This document shows, piece after piece, positions 9,740-23,388 of a stretch of 64,000 nucleotides of DNA; position 1 is the first letter of the stretch; each line of letters starts with the position of its first letter. The DNA comes from Cellulosilyticum lentocellum DSM 5427 (GTDB lineage Bacteria > Bacillota > Clostridia > Lachnospirales > Cellulosilyticaceae): the NCBI RefSeq assembly GCF_000178835.2, contig NC_015275.1:3935001-3999000 (forward strand), written 5' to 3'. A program made the translations under genes and the position numbers. A model generated the notes under the pieces. That model had not been told where the DNA came from, made no database searches, and worked only from the letters and a program-made list of their open reading frames with translations.

Positions 9740-10141
9740 TTATTTACCTTCTTTTAAATTGATTCTAGCAATAGCCTTCTTGAGCGCAATCTCAGCACGG
9801 AGATGATCCATATTGCTATCTGATAAACGTTTTTCAGCACGTTCCTTTGCCCTTTTAGCTCTTTCCAAATCAATTTCATCCGCAAACTCAGATGCATCTG
9901 TTAAAACTACAATCTTATCTTTAGTGATTTCTGCAAAACCACCTAAAGTTGTTGCATATTTTTTAACCTCATCTTGTGTATAAGACAGCGTCTTATATCC
10001 AAGAAGCACAACAACTGGTTCATGGTCGTATAATATACCCATTTCTCCTTCTGTTGTTGAAAGAATCACTGAGTCTACCTCTTCATCTAAAATTGTTTTC
10101 ATCGGTGTGATGATTTGAAGTCTCATTTTATTTTTTGCCAT
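9740..10141 (-). CDS. atpC: ATP synthase F1 epsilon subunit
   Basis: Epsilon is part of the central stalk and regulates ATP hydrolysis. The protein (133 residues) has the usual N-terminal beta-sandwich (MRLQIITPMKTILDEEVDSV, GEMGILYDHEPVV) and a C-terminal helical hairpin (RAKRAKERAEKRL). Two ATGs in tandem occur; the second (10141) has better spacing from GGGGG and is preferred. It is the last gene of the atp operon, 14 nt after atpD, and is followed directly by a strong terminator. Confidence 0.95.
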   Translation of the reverse strand: MAKNKMRLQIITPMKTILDEEVDSVILSTTEGEMGILYDHEPVVVLLGYKTLSYTQDEVKKYATTLGGFAEITKDKIVVLTDASEFADEIDLERAKRAKERAEKRLSDSNMDHLRAEIALKKAIARINLKEGK

Positions 10142-10155
10142 CATTAACCCCCTAA

Positions 10156-11562
<1,407 letters not shown>

Positions 11563-11569
11563 TTATTAC

Positions 11570-12436
11570 TTATTTGAGTGCGCCTACTCCCGCAACGATT
11601 TCCGTTAATTCTTGTGTAATAGCTGCTTGTCTAGCTCTATTGTACTGAATGCTTAGCTTATCTTGGATCTCCTGCGCATTTTCTGTAGCAGAATCCATAG
11701 CTGTCATTCTCGCACCATTTTCACTAGCGCTTGCTTCACAAAGTGCACCATAAATAACATCCGCTACATATCTTGGAATAATATATCCAAGTACAGCTTC
11801 TGATGATGGTTCATAACTTAAAAGATCGCTTGGTTCGTTTGCTTCACTTTTTGGTTTTTCAACATGATTTATATCTAATGGTAAAATTCTTACCATCGTT
11901 GGTTCTTGTTGGATGGTTGATTTGAAGCTTGTATAAGATAAATAAACTTCTCCAATTTCCCCTTTTAAAAATAGGTTAGTTACATAATCTGCAATCTCTT
12001 TTGCAGAGAAATAAGTAGGTGACTCTGAAATATCAGTTACACCTTTTGCTACTGTAAAACCTTTTGACCTAAATTGATCAATACCTCTTCTCCCTACAAC
12101 TACTAAGTGGGTTTTTTCTTTATCTTCGATAGCACCCATAGTAAGCTTACAAATATTTGAATTGTAACCACCACAAAGTCCTTTATCTCCTGATAAAGTA
12201 ATATATGCTTTCACATCTGAGCCATTTGCTTTAAGAAAAGGTGAACCTTGTCCATTAGCATTAGCAGCAATTGATTGCATAACTAAAAGAATTTTATTGA
12301 AAAAGGGTCTTGTTTTAAGAGCTGCCTCTTTACTTTTATTAAGCTTAGAGGTAGCAACAAGATTCATAGCACTTGTAATTTTCTTAGTGCTATCGATACT
12401 CCTGATTCGCCCTTTAATATCTTGCAAAGACGCCAT
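11570..12436 (-). CDS. atpG: ATP synthase F1 gamma subunit
   Basis: Gamma forms the rotating shaft inside the alpha3beta3 ring. The protein (288 residues) begins with MASLQDIKGRIRSIDSTKKI and ends with NRARQAAITQELTEIVAG, the two coiled-coil halves typical of the family. The middle SGDKGLCGGYN is also characteristic. It is 17 nt from atpA and 22 nt from atpD in the operon. Confidence 0.97.
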   Translation of the reverse strand: MASLQDIKGRIRSIDSTKKITSAMNLVATSKLNKSKEAALKTRPFFNKILLVMQSIAANANGQGSPFLKANGSDVKAYITLSGDKGLCGGYNSNICKLTMGAIEDKEKTHLVVVGRRGIDQFRSKGFTVAKGVTDISESPTYFSAKEIADYVTNLFLKGEIGEVYLSYTSFKSTIQQEPTMVRILPLDINHVEKPKSEANEPSDLLSYEPSSEAVLGYIIPRYVADVIYGALCEASASENGARMTAMDSATENAQEIQDKLSIQYNRARQAAITQELTEIVAGVGALK

Positions 12437-12453
12437 CCTCGTTCACCCCTTTT

Positions 12454-14517
<2,064 letters not shown>

Positions 14518-14530
<13 letters not shown>

Positions 14531-15075
14531 TGTACATCCCCCATCTCTTTAATAATATCGTCAATGATTTCTTGATGTTTGTTTTCATCTATTGAGAGGG
14601 CAACAAATTTACTTGCCATAAGAGTAGAAACATCAATAAGCTGAGTTTTCATCTCATCTTTAACACGTTCTTGTTCAAGAAGAATGTCATTTGCAGCTTT
14701 GGCTTTCATAGCTTCGATTTCTTTCTTAGCTTCTGCAACCATTTGCTCTTCTCTAGCTAAAGCTTTCGCTCTAGTCTCTTTAAGGATTTGTGCTGCTTCT
14801 TCTTCAATACCCGCGATTTTATCTTCATAATCTGCTTTAAGCTTAGCTGCATTTGCATTTGTAGCTTTAGCTTCGTTAATCTCATTCGCAATAGCTTGTT
14901 TTCTCTTATCAAGCATCGCAGTCACTGGTTTGTGAAGAATGAAGTAAAGTGCTACAACAATAACTAAAGTAGAGAATAATTGTAACCCTAAATCAGTTAG
15001 TAACTGAGCATCAAATCCTATGATTCTTCCTGGCAACTCAGTTGCAGCTAATACAGTAATTAATGATGTATTCAA
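14518..15075 (-). CDS. atpF: ATP synthase Fo b subunit
   Basis: Subunit b is the peripheral stalk membrane anchor. The protein (185 residues) has one N-terminal membrane helix (LFSTLVIVVALYFILHKPV), then a long charged coiled coil that starts with MLDKRKQAIANEI. There is a single b gene, so a homodimeric stalk is expected. It lies between the c2 gene (51 nt upstream) and atpH (overlap). Confidence 0.96.
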
Positions 15076-15126
15076 AGGGAAGCTCCCTCCTTTCTCGTCT
15101 ATGTTGCTATTATTTTAATTCGCTTC

Positions 15127-15435
<309 letters not shown>

Positions 15436-15533
15436 TTAAAATTATTTAAATTAACTTAAATCTTTTTATTTATGCCTATCCCATGCTGTCTCTTAAAATA
15501 CTATAATAATCTAGAACTTCGCTAGAAGTAGTC

Positions 15534-16082
<549 letters not shown>

Positions 16083-16088
16083 TCATTC

Positions 16089-16787
16089 CTATTCCATGGC
16101 ACTTGACACGAATGTCATACTAAGCATTACGAAAATAAATGCTTGAAGTGCACCTGCAAAAACGTCAAAGTATCCGTGAAGCACTGCTGGTATACCAAGG
16201 AAAACTACAATTTTAGGGAACATCGCATAAACAAGCCCCATAATAATTGATCCACCAAGGATATTACCAAACAAACGGAAGCTTAATGAAACTGGCGTTG
16301 CAAGTTCACCAATAATGTTGATTGGTAGTAAAAGTGGGAAAGGTTCCAAGAAACCTTTAAAGTACCCAACTCCTTTTGATTTAATACCAAAGCCATGAAT
16401 CATAAAGAATGTAATGAGTGCAAAGGCAAGTGTCGTTGCAAAATCTGCTGTCGGTGGTCTGATGCCAATAAGGCCAGATAAGTTACAAACCGCAATATAA
16501 ATAAGAAGTGGACCGTAATAGCCCGCAAACTTTTTCCCTGCTGGTCCCATACTGGAGATAGTAAAGTTATTGATCATATCTACTATCATTTCAACCGTGG
16601 TTTGTAATTTTGTTTCTGGTACTTCTTTGAATTTTCTCATTTTGACCCTTAAAATAACTGCCACAAGGATAAGTCCAAGCATAATAAGCCATGTACTAAC
16701 AATAGTTTGAGTTAGATAAACAGGCTGACCATTTACTTCAAAGAGCTTAAAATACAATTGTGCACCAAAATCTAGATTGTCACCCAC
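16089..16787 (-). CDS. atpB: ATP synthase Fo a subunit
   Basis: Subunit a is the stator half-channel. The protein (232 residues) has five to six membrane helices. The essential Arg is Arg171 in SLSFRLFGNILGG. The segment MVDMINNF and the C-terminal FVMLSMTFVSSAME are family-typical. It comes first among the core Fo genes, after the two small accessory membrane proteins. Confidence 0.96.
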   Translation of the reverse strand: MGDNLDFGAQLYFKLFEVNGQPVYLTQTIVSTWLIMLGLILVAVILRVKMRKFKEVPETKLQTTVEMIVDMINNFTISSMGPAGKKFAGYYGPLLIYIAVCNLSGLIGIRPPTADFATTLAFALITFFMIHGFGIKSKGVGYFKGFLEPFPLLLPINIIGELATPVSLSFRLFGNILGGSIIMGLVYAMFPKIVVFLGIPAVLHGYFDVFAGALQAFIFVMLSMTFVSSAME

Positions 16788-16851
16788 TTACTCACGCTCC
16801 TTCCATCTAAAATATATATGCAAAGAACCTAAAAGGTTCCATTTGCCAATT

Positions 16852-17226
16852 CTACTGTGCTTTTTTATTGAGGGCTAACTGTGCATAAGCACCTACCTTC
16901 ATGGAAATAAGTCCAAAAAACACACCTAATAAATTAATACTTGGCTCTAGCGCTGCTATAACCAGTACAACACCTGTAAGAATATATCTAATCATATACT
17001 GAACGTTTGCATACTTTTGTGCTTTTCCTTCTGGCATAGCAATAGCTTTTGCAATCGTATTTTGCATAAGCTTTAACTTAAGTAAGGAAAAAACTAAACC
17101 AAAAGTAATCCCTAAGGTCCAGCCTAGCTTATCGGCTACCAATAGTATGCCTATAATATATACAATTAATGAAAACAATATCATGCAAATTAACATGAAA
17201 TTTTTCTTAAACATTTCATTATTCAT
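16852..17226 (-). CDS. atpI: ATP synthase subunit I family membrane protein (AtpI-like)
   Basis: The protein (124 residues) has four predicted membrane helices and lies just before atpB, the usual place of atpI. Family knowledge links AtpI to c-ring assembly and Mg2+/ion handling. Sequence support is moderate: it rests on size, topology, basic loops and location. Its start overlaps the upstream 75-residue gene by 8 nt. Confidence 0.75.
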   Translation of the reverse strand: MNNEMFKKNFMLICMILFSLIVYIIGILLVADKLGWTLGITFGLVFSLLKLKLMQNTIAKAIAMPEGKAQKYANVQYMIRYILTGVVLVIAALEPSINLLGVFFGLISMKVGAYAQLALNKKAQ

Positions 17227-17446
17227 GTTTATCCTCTTTCTTAGCCTGCTTACTAGTATAATAAAATAAATTTCTAAAAGCTGCCCCTACTCCTAAAATA
17301 ATAAAAATGATAGTAAAAATTGGAGCTGTCTTTACTTTTTCATCAATGAATATCCCGATAAAAGTACAAATTAAAATAGGTGTAATCATTGTTATCCCTA
17401 ATTGGGAAATTAAACTTAAACTCTTAGCCCACGAACTAATTTTCAC
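17219..17446 (-). CDS. AtpZ/AtpI-type small membrane protein, first gene of the atp operon
   Basis: This 75-residue protein has two membrane helices. Its layout (charged N-terminus, LSLISQLGITMITPILIC, FIGIFIDE, then a second helix with FIILGVGAAFRNLFYYT) matches the ATPase gene1/AtpZ family, which precedes F-ATPase genes in many Firmicutes and Na+-ATPase operons. It overlaps the next gene by 8 nt. Function is inferred from family and position. Confidence 0.7.
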   Translation of the reverse strand: MKISSWAKSLSLISQLGITMITPILICTFIGIFIDEKVKTAPIFTIIFIILGVGAAFRNLFYYTSKQAKKEDKHE

Positions 17447-17483
17447 GATTTACACCCTACTTTCTACATAATAACCCATATTA

Positions 17484-17489
17484 ATTATA
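17484..17489 (-). promoter_or_regulatory. Possible -10 box of the atp operon
   Basis: TATAAT lies about 40 nt upstream of the first atp gene start. No well-spaced -35 box is clear; TTGAAA at 17517-17512 is 22 nt away. The rest of the 17447-17745 gap shows nothing else recognisable. Confidence 0.3.
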
Positions 17490-17745
17490 CTTTATAGTAA
17501 AATCCATAAAATTTCAAGAGAAACAGCTTCTGGATACTTGTACAATATACATTCCTTTCAAAATGTATATTTGTCATATACTGTTTCTAAATGTCGTTTT
17601 TTCCCTAAAATACAAGAATTTTTTTCTGATTTATTGGTAAAATATAATATTTTTTTTGTTAATTATTACCCTTTCTATGCTTCTGCAAATAAGCCATTTA
17701 ATAATCACAACTTTTGTTTCTTCACCTATTATCTCAATAAATAAT

Positions 17746-17786
17746 AAAAGTAATACATCCACACTTAAAGGATGTATTACTTTTTT
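17746..17786. terminator. Terminator after wecB
   Basis: AAAAGTAATACATCC pairs perfectly with GGATGTATTACTTTT, with a 9-nt loop and T-runs on both sides. It lies 3 nt past the wecB stop codon. Confidence 0.85.
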
Positions 17787-17789
17787 ATT

Positions 17790-18947
17790 CTAGGCTTTAT
17801 AGCAGTAATCTGCTGGTTTAGTCTCCACTTTATTGAATTCATAAAGAATAGCCTCTACAATACGTCTTGAAGCTTCTCCATCACCAAATGGATTCTTAGC
17901 TTGTGCCATTTGGTCATATAATGCTCTATCTGTCAATAATTCTGTAGTAAGAGCATGAATTGTTTCTTGTTCAATTCCTGCAAGCTTTAAAGTACCTGCT
18001 TCAATACCTTCTGGTCTTTCAGTTACATTTCTAAGTACTAAAACAGGTTTCCCAAGAGATGGTACTTCTTCTTGTAACCCACCTGAATCTGTTAGAACTA
18101 AATAAGAACGTTTCATAAGATTGTGCATATCTTTAAGGTCTAATGGTTCTACCAAATGTACTCTAGGTAAATCCCCTAATACCCCAAATGCCACCTCTCT
18201 TACTGCTGGATTTTTGTGCACTGCATAAACAAGTTCAGTATCTTCATTTTCTAATAAAACCTCTTTAATAGCCTCACATATATTATGAAGTGGCTGCCCG
18301 AGATTTTCTCTTCTATGAGCTGTCATAGTAATAACACGTTTATTAGTATAATCAATAGTATTAAGTTCTTCTACGGTAAAATTATATTCTGCTTCAACAG
18401 TTGTTTTTAAAGCATCAATAACTGTATTACCAGTTACATAAATATGCTCATCACTTACCGCCTCACGTAACAGATTCTCTTTTGCCAGAGGGGTAGGAGA
18501 AAAATGAAGATCCGCAAGTGAACCTGTTAATTTACGATTCATTTCTTCTGGAAATGGCTCATATTTGTTATAAGTTCTTAGTCCTGCTTCTACGTGACCT
18601 ACTTTTATTTGTTTATAAAATGCTGCTAATGCTGCTGCGAAAGAAGTCGTTGTGTCCCCATGAACTAAAACAATATCAGGCTTTGCTTCTCCAAAAACCT
18701 TGTCGAGCCCTTCTAATACACGATTAGTTATACCTGTTAAGGTTTGCCTTTGCTTCATAATATCTAGATCATAATCAGGTTTAATATCAAAAAGTTCTAG
18801 TACTTGGTCTAACATTTCCCTATGTTGTGCTGTAACACATACAAGACTTTCAATGTCTTGATGTTTCTCTAGCTCCTTTACAAGCGGTGCCATTTTCACA
18901 GCTTCTGGTCTTGTACCAAATACACTCATTACACGAATTTTATCCAT
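17790..18947 (-). CDS. wecB: UDP-N-acetylglucosamine 2-epimerase (non-hydrolysing)
   Basis: The enzyme interconverts UDP-GlcNAc and UDP-ManNAc for cell-wall polymers such as teichoic acid linkage units. The protein (385 residues) shows GTRPEAVKMAPL at the N-terminus, HGDTTTSFAAALAAFY, HVEAGLRT, PFPEEMNRKL, TAHRREN and TDSGGLQEE. All are diagnostic of the family. It lies next to the atp operon, an arrangement also known in other Firmicutes. It follows the GGDEF gene by 31 nt and is probably the last gene of that transcript. Confidence 0.96.
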   Translation of the reverse strand: MDKIRVMSVFGTRPEAVKMAPLVKELEKHQDIESLVCVTAQHREMLDQVLELFDIKPDYDLDIMKQRQTLTGITNRVLEGLDKVFGEAKPDIVLVHGDTTTSFAAALAAFYKQIKVGHVEAGLRTYNKYEPFPEEMNRKLTGSLADLHFSPTPLAKENLLREAVSDEHIYVTGNTVIDALKTTVEAEYNFTVEELNTIDYTNKRVITMTAHRRENLGQPLHNICEAIKEVLLENEDTELVYAVHKNPAVREVAFGVLGDLPRVHLVEPLDLKDMHNLMKRSYLVLTDSGGLQEEVPSLGKPVLVLRNVTERPEGIEAGTLKLAGIEQETIHALTTELLTDRALYDQMAQAKNPFGDGEASRRIVEAILYEFNKVETKPADYCYKA

Positions 18948-18978
18948 TGTATTTACTCCTTAATTCTTCGGGATTATT

Positions 18979-20055
18979 TTATAACTTATTGACTCGGCAA
19001 GCTTCAATATCCTCATCAGTTGCTAAAACAACCCTATTTTTTCCCTTTACTTTTCCTCTAATCAAGGCATTATCTGCCGCCTCAATAGCTTCCTCTGGTG
19101 TTGCTGCCATAGCAGGATAAGAACATGCTCCAAGTGTTACTGTTATAGGTGTTGCTAATTCATATGTTATACGAATATAGTATACAGCTTGCCTAAATTC
19201 TTCTAATATATGTATAGCTTCATCTAAAGGTCTAGGAATGAGCAGTACAAACTCATCACCTCCATAGCGGATTACTTCTCCTCCATATTCTTTTACACTG
19301 CCTTTAGCTAGCTGGGAAATCGCTTTTAAAACAGCATCTCCCTCTAAATGTCCTAACACATCATTAATAGATTTAAAGTTATCTGTATCCACTACGGCTA
19401 CTGTCATATCCTTATTATCTATACATATTTCTTTTAGCATATGATCTAGATGACGCCTATTGTAAGTTCCTGTTAAGGGATCTGTTATTGATTCCGTCGA
19501 TACACTTTGTAATAACTTGGAATTTTGAGCATTAGTTGCAATAAACACAGTTAGCGTTTCGAAAAAAGCAATCGTATTAGCTGTAAAGAAATTTTCTTCC
19601 TCATGTTCTAAAACTAGAGCTCCAAAAATACTATCATCGTTAAAATTTTTAAGAGGTACTGCAAGCCTTGAACAAGGTGTGTTAATGCAGTCAATTAATG
19701 ATCCATTGATCTCTTCTTTTGAGTAGGAGTGAGATTCTGCTACGCCTTTTATAGAAGCTGGTATGGCAATATGCTTGATTTCTCTAAATTCATTTTTAAG
19801 CTCTATACTTCTAAAATAAACCTTATAATCTTCTACTGCGCTTGTTTCTCTTTTTAACCAAAGATAGCAAGTTGTAACTCCCATTACTCCCATAAGCATA
19901 TCTGTTAAAACAGACATAAGTTGCTTAAAGGAAGTAATGTTCATGGCTGCTTTCATAATTTCTCCCAGTAGCCAGAGCATTCCGCGTTGTTGCTGTAATT
20001 CTATTTGCAAGTATTCAACACTTTCTTCTTGATTTTCTATTAAATCAGTGTTCAT
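18979..20055 (-). CDS. GAF-GGDEF diguanylate cyclase
   Basis: The protein (358 residues) has no membrane helix. An N-terminal GAF-like domain (about 35-185) is followed by a GGDEF domain (about 190-350) with DPLTGTYNRRHLDHML and an intact active-site RYGGDEFVLL. It should make c-di-GMP from two GTP. The RxxD inhibitory site expected five residues before GGDEF is absent (EYGG there), so product inhibition at that site is not expected. It lies between a DegV gene (21 nt) and wecB (31 nt). The signal sensed by GAF is not visible. Confidence 0.9.
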   Translation of the reverse strand: MNTDLIENQEESVEYLQIELQQQRGMLWLLGEIMKAAMNITSFKQLMSVLTDMLMGVMGVTTCYLWLKRETSAVEDYKVYFRSIELKNEFREIKHIAIPASIKGVAESHSYSKEEINGSLIDCINTPCSRLAVPLKNFNDDSIFGALVLEHEEENFFTANTIAFFETLTVFIATNAQNSKLLQSVSTESITDPLTGTYNRRHLDHMLKEICIDNKDMTVAVVDTDNFKSINDVLGHLEGDAVLKAISQLAKGSVKEYGGEVIRYGGDEFVLLIPRPLDEAIHILEEFRQAVYYIRITYELATPITVTLGACSYPAMAATPEEAIEAADNALIRGKVKGKNRVVLATDEDIEACRVNKL

Positions 20056-20076
20056 GCTCTTCCCCCCTACTTTAAA

Positions 20077-20925
20077 TTAAATACGCTGAATAAGCATTCC
20101 CACATAACCAGGCCCACAATGAACACAAGCTACTGGACTAATCCAACATACCCCTTCAATCTTGACATCTGGTTTTACTTCCTTAATTAAAGCAATGATT
20201 TTATCTTTAATTTCTTCTCCTGCTGCATGTGAAAAGTATAGTTTGTATTCTTTTCCATCCTTTAATATTTCTTGGACTTTGTTTACAAAGTAACTAATTG
20301 CTTTAGCTCTGCCTCTTACTTTAGCTACAGTTTCGTACTTACCATCATCCCCAATTGTAATAATTGGTTTAAGATTAAGCAGTTTACCTACTGCTGCAGA
20401 TACATGTCCTATTCTCCCCCCTAATAAAAGATATTTAAGTGTATCTACTATAAATAGAGTATTTTGATTTTCTCTCATCTTATCTAGTTCACTAATAATT
20501 TCTTTCATTTCACAGCCTGCATCTGCCATTTCAGCAGCTTTAATAGCTAAAACAGCTTGAGCTGCTGAAATAGTACGTGAATCATAAACAACTGCATTTA
20601 AGGCCTGATAATCTTCCTTGACCATGTTGATGGCATTGAAACACCCTGATAAACCTGAGGATAATGGAATAACTAAAACTTCTTTATACCCTTCCTTTAC
20701 TAATTCATCAAAGACTTCATGTATTTCATCTAAAGAAGGTAATGAAGTTGTCGGTACTTCTTCCTCTAAGGTATCAATAACTTCTTTTGCTGTAATCTCT
20801 AATTGGTCTTTATAAGTCTTATCTTTATAAACAATTTGATAATGTAATATTTTAATATCATACTTTTTAGCATCATCTATACTAATGTCTGATGCTGTGT
20901 CTGTAACAATAGCTATTTTTCTCAT
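20077..20925 (-). CDS. DegV family fatty-acid-binding protein
   Basis: The protein (282 residues) begins IAIVTDTASDISIDDAKKY and contains TTSLPSLDEI, IPLSSGLSGCFNA and the C-terminal GPGYVG, all typical of DegV proteins. Members bind one fatty acid and some (FakB) deliver it to the kinase FakA; no FakA is in the window, so the partner is unknown. AAGGAG lies 6 nt before the ATG. Confidence 0.93.
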   Translation of the reverse strand: MRKIAIVTDTASDISIDDAKKYDIKILHYQIVYKDKTYKDQLEITAKEVIDTLEEEVPTTSLPSLDEIHEVFDELVKEGYKEVLVIPLSSGLSGCFNAINMVKEDYQALNAVVYDSRTISAAQAVLAIKAAEMADAGCEMKEIISELDKMRENQNTLFIVDTLKYLLLGGRIGHVSAAVGKLLNLKPIITIGDDGKYETVAKVRGRAKAISYFVNKVQEILKDGKEYKLYFSHAAGEEIKDKIIALIKEVKPDVKIEGVCWISPVACVHCGPGYVGMLIQRI

Positions 20926-21006
20926 AATCTTCTCCTTTACCTATATACTAATTTATAACAAATTTCAAGGAAAATCAAATAGTCTACAGGATTTTGTTGG
21001 TTATCT

Positions 21007-23388
21007 TTAAAGGCTACTTGCAATACGTACAGTTTCCATTGCGTCCTTAGCAAAATAGTCAGCTCCTACATACTGTGCTAACTCTGGAGTAAGTACTGCT
21101 CCACCTACTATAACCTTTACTTCTTCACATTCTTTCCTAAGTAAAGTAATCGTATCTTTCATACTATTTACAGTGGTAGTCATAAGTGCACTTAATCCAA
21201 CAATTCTAACCTCATGCTTTTTAACTGCCTCGATTACTCTCTCACTAGGTACATCCTTACCTAAATCAATTACTTCAAAGTTATAGTTTTCCATAATGAC
21301 CTTTACAATGTTCTTGCCAATATCATGGATATCACCATATACGGTGGCTAAAACCACCTTTGTCTTAGTGGTTCTAGCTTCTACATTTTGCTTACTCATT
21401 TCAACTTGCAGAATCTCAAATGCCGCCTTAGCAGCTTCAGCTGATTTGATAAGCTGTGGTAAGAAAATCACACCCGTTTCATAGAGTTTTCCTACTTCAT
21501 TAAGAGCAGGAATAATATCCAACTCAATCATTTCTAGCGGACTTTTTTCTTTCATTAATTCTAAAGTAACCGTTTTAGCTTCTTCTTTCAAGCCCTTTTT
21601 AATAGCTAAATTCATGCTCATAATAGTTTCATTATGAATAACATTACTCATTGCAGCTCCAATGCTACTATTTTCACCAGAATACTTATCTATATATGCC
21701 TTAGAGTCTTGATCCTTTCCCATAAGTACTCTATAAGCTGAAATGGCTTCCATCATTCCTGCATCTCCAGGGTTCATAATCGGTGCATCTAGTCCCTCTA
21801 TAAGTGCCATAGCTAGCATCGTCTTATTAATAATAGGACGCTGTGGCAATCCAAAAGATACATTGCTTACTCCTAAAATCGTCTTAACCCCTAATTCTTC
21901 TTTAACTAATCTCACGGCCTTTAATGTTTCTTTCACAAGGCTCTGCTGGGCCGAGGCAGTTACAACTAAACAGTCAATAAAAATATCTTCTTTAGGTATA
22001 CCCTCTCTCACTGCGGCATCTACAATACGCTTTGCTACGATTAACCTTTCCTCTGCTGTTTCTGGAATTCCCTTTTCATCTAGTGTCAATCCTAAAATAC
22101 ATGCCCCATATCTTTTAGCAATAGGTAAAACAGCCTCCAAGCTTTCCTTCTTACCATTAACAGAGTTAATAAGTGGCTTTCCATTATAAATCCTAACTGC
22201 TGCTTCTAAGGCGTCTACATTAGAGGAGTCAATTTGTAGTGGTAAACCTACAATACTTTGTACTTCTACTACCGCTTGTTTTAGCATTTCTACTTCATCG
22301 ATATCAGGTAATCCCATATTAACATCTAGGATATGAGCTCCTTGTTCTTGCTGTTTAATGGCTTCTCTTAAAACATAATCCATATCATGATTTCTAAGCG
22401 CTTGTTGAAGCATTTTCTTACCTGTAGGATTAAGTCGTTCTCCAATAACTACGACATCATCAAAATAAACAACCTCTGAACTACTACATATACCTGTCAC
22501 CTTTTCTCTTTCAAGTAATTCATAAGGTATGTCTTTAGTTTTATCCACAGTTTTCTCAATATACTCTGGTGTTGTTCCACAACATCCACCTAAAATACTC
22601 ACACCATCCTCAGCAAACTCTTTCATAATCTCTGCAAATTCTTCTGCCGTAATATCATAGTGTACATTTTCTCCCTGCATAACAGGAAGTCCAGCATTAG
22701 GCTGCACCATAACCGGGATATGGCTAAGCTTAGTAATACGTTTTACAATTTCCTTTAATTGCTTAGGTCCTAAAGAGCAATTCACACCAAGAGCTGAAAC
22801 ACCAAGACCTTCCAAAGTTAAAATCATACTCTCGATGCTTGTTCCAAAGAAAGTTCTACCATTCTCTTCAAAGCTCATCGTACAAAATACAGGTAAAGAT
22901 GTATTTTCTTTAGCTGCTAAAACTGCTGCCTTAAGCTCATAAAGATCAGTAAAAGTTTCACATAGAATAACATCACAGCCTGCTTTTTCACCTGCAATAA
23001 CTTGCTCTTTAAAGATTTCGTAGACTTCTTCAAACTCCACATCTCCTACAGGCCTCAATACTTTTCCACTAGGTCCTATATCTAGTGCAATATATGAATC
23101 TGGGAAATCTTCCTTAGCAGCTTTAGCTATCTCCACAGCTTTTGAGATAATCTGTTCTACTGTATAACCCTTTTCCTCTATCTTGTATCTATTTGCACCA
23201 AAAGTATTTGTTGTTACGAAGTTACTTCCTGCTTCTAAATACGCTCTATGAATTTCTTCTATAATTTCTGGATGAGTGATATTAAATAATTCCGGCACCT
23301 CACCTAACTTTAATCCTCTACTTTGAACGGCTGTTCCCATAGCACCATCAAAATATAAACGTCTTTTACCTAAAACATTACAAACCAC
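21007..23388 (-). CDS. metH: Cobalamin-dependent methionine synthase, lacking reactivation domain
   Basis: It transfers a methyl group from methyl-THF to homocysteine via cobalamin. Domains in order: homocysteine/Zn domain (about 1-290; Cys204, Cys269 and Cys270 as ligands), pterin-binding domain (about 310-570; VVIGERLNPTGKK), cobalamin cap (about 590-670) and B12-binding domain with DIHDIG (His688). At 793 residues it ends after the B12 domain; the AdoMet-binding reactivation domain of the 1200-residue enzymes is missing but is supplied by the gene directly upstream, which it overlaps by 11 nt. No riboswitch is visible before the operon. Confidence 0.95.
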   Translation of the reverse strand: MVCNVLGKRRLYFDGAMGTAVQSRGLKLGEVPELFNITHPEIIEEIHRAYLEAGSNFVTTNTFGANRYKIEEKGYTVEQIISKAVEIAKAAKEDFPDSYIALDIGPSGKVLRPVGDVEFEEVYEIFKEQVIAGEKAGCDVILCETFTDLYELKAAVLAAKENTSLPVFCTMSFEENGRTFFGTSIESMILTLEGLGVSALGVNCSLGPKQLKEIVKRITKLSHIPVMVQPNAGLPVMQGENVHYDITAEEFAEIMKEFAEDGVSILGGCCGTTPEYIEKTVDKTKDIPYELLEREKVTGICSSSEVVYFDDVVVIGERLNPTGKKMLQQALRNHDMDYVLREAIKQQEQGAHILDVNMGLPDIDEVEMLKQAVVEVQSIVGLPLQIDSSNVDALEAAVRIYNGKPLINSVNGKKESLEAVLPIAKRYGACILGLTLDEKGIPETAEERLIVAKRIVDAAVREGIPKEDIFIDCLVVTASAQQSLVKETLKAVRLVKEELGVKTILGVSNVSFGLPQRPIINKTMLAMALIEGLDAPIMNPGDAGMMEAISAYRVLMGKDQDSKAYIDKYSGENSSIGAAMSNVIHNETIMSMNLAIKKGLKEEAKTVTLELMKEKSPLEMIELDIIPALNEVGKLYETGVIFLPQLIKSAEAAKAAFEILQVEMSKQNVEARTTKTKVVLATVYGDIHDIGKNIVKVIMENYNFEVIDLGKDVPSERVIEAVKKHEVRIVGLSALMTTTVNSMKDTITLLRKECEEVKVIVGGAVLTPELAQYVGADYFAKDAMETVRIASSL

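Noticed and set aside
17538-17744. 68-codon open frame on the plus strand before the wecB terminator
   Set aside because: It lacks a ribosome site, is built of Phe/Tyr/Asn-rich AT codons and runs into the terminator arm.
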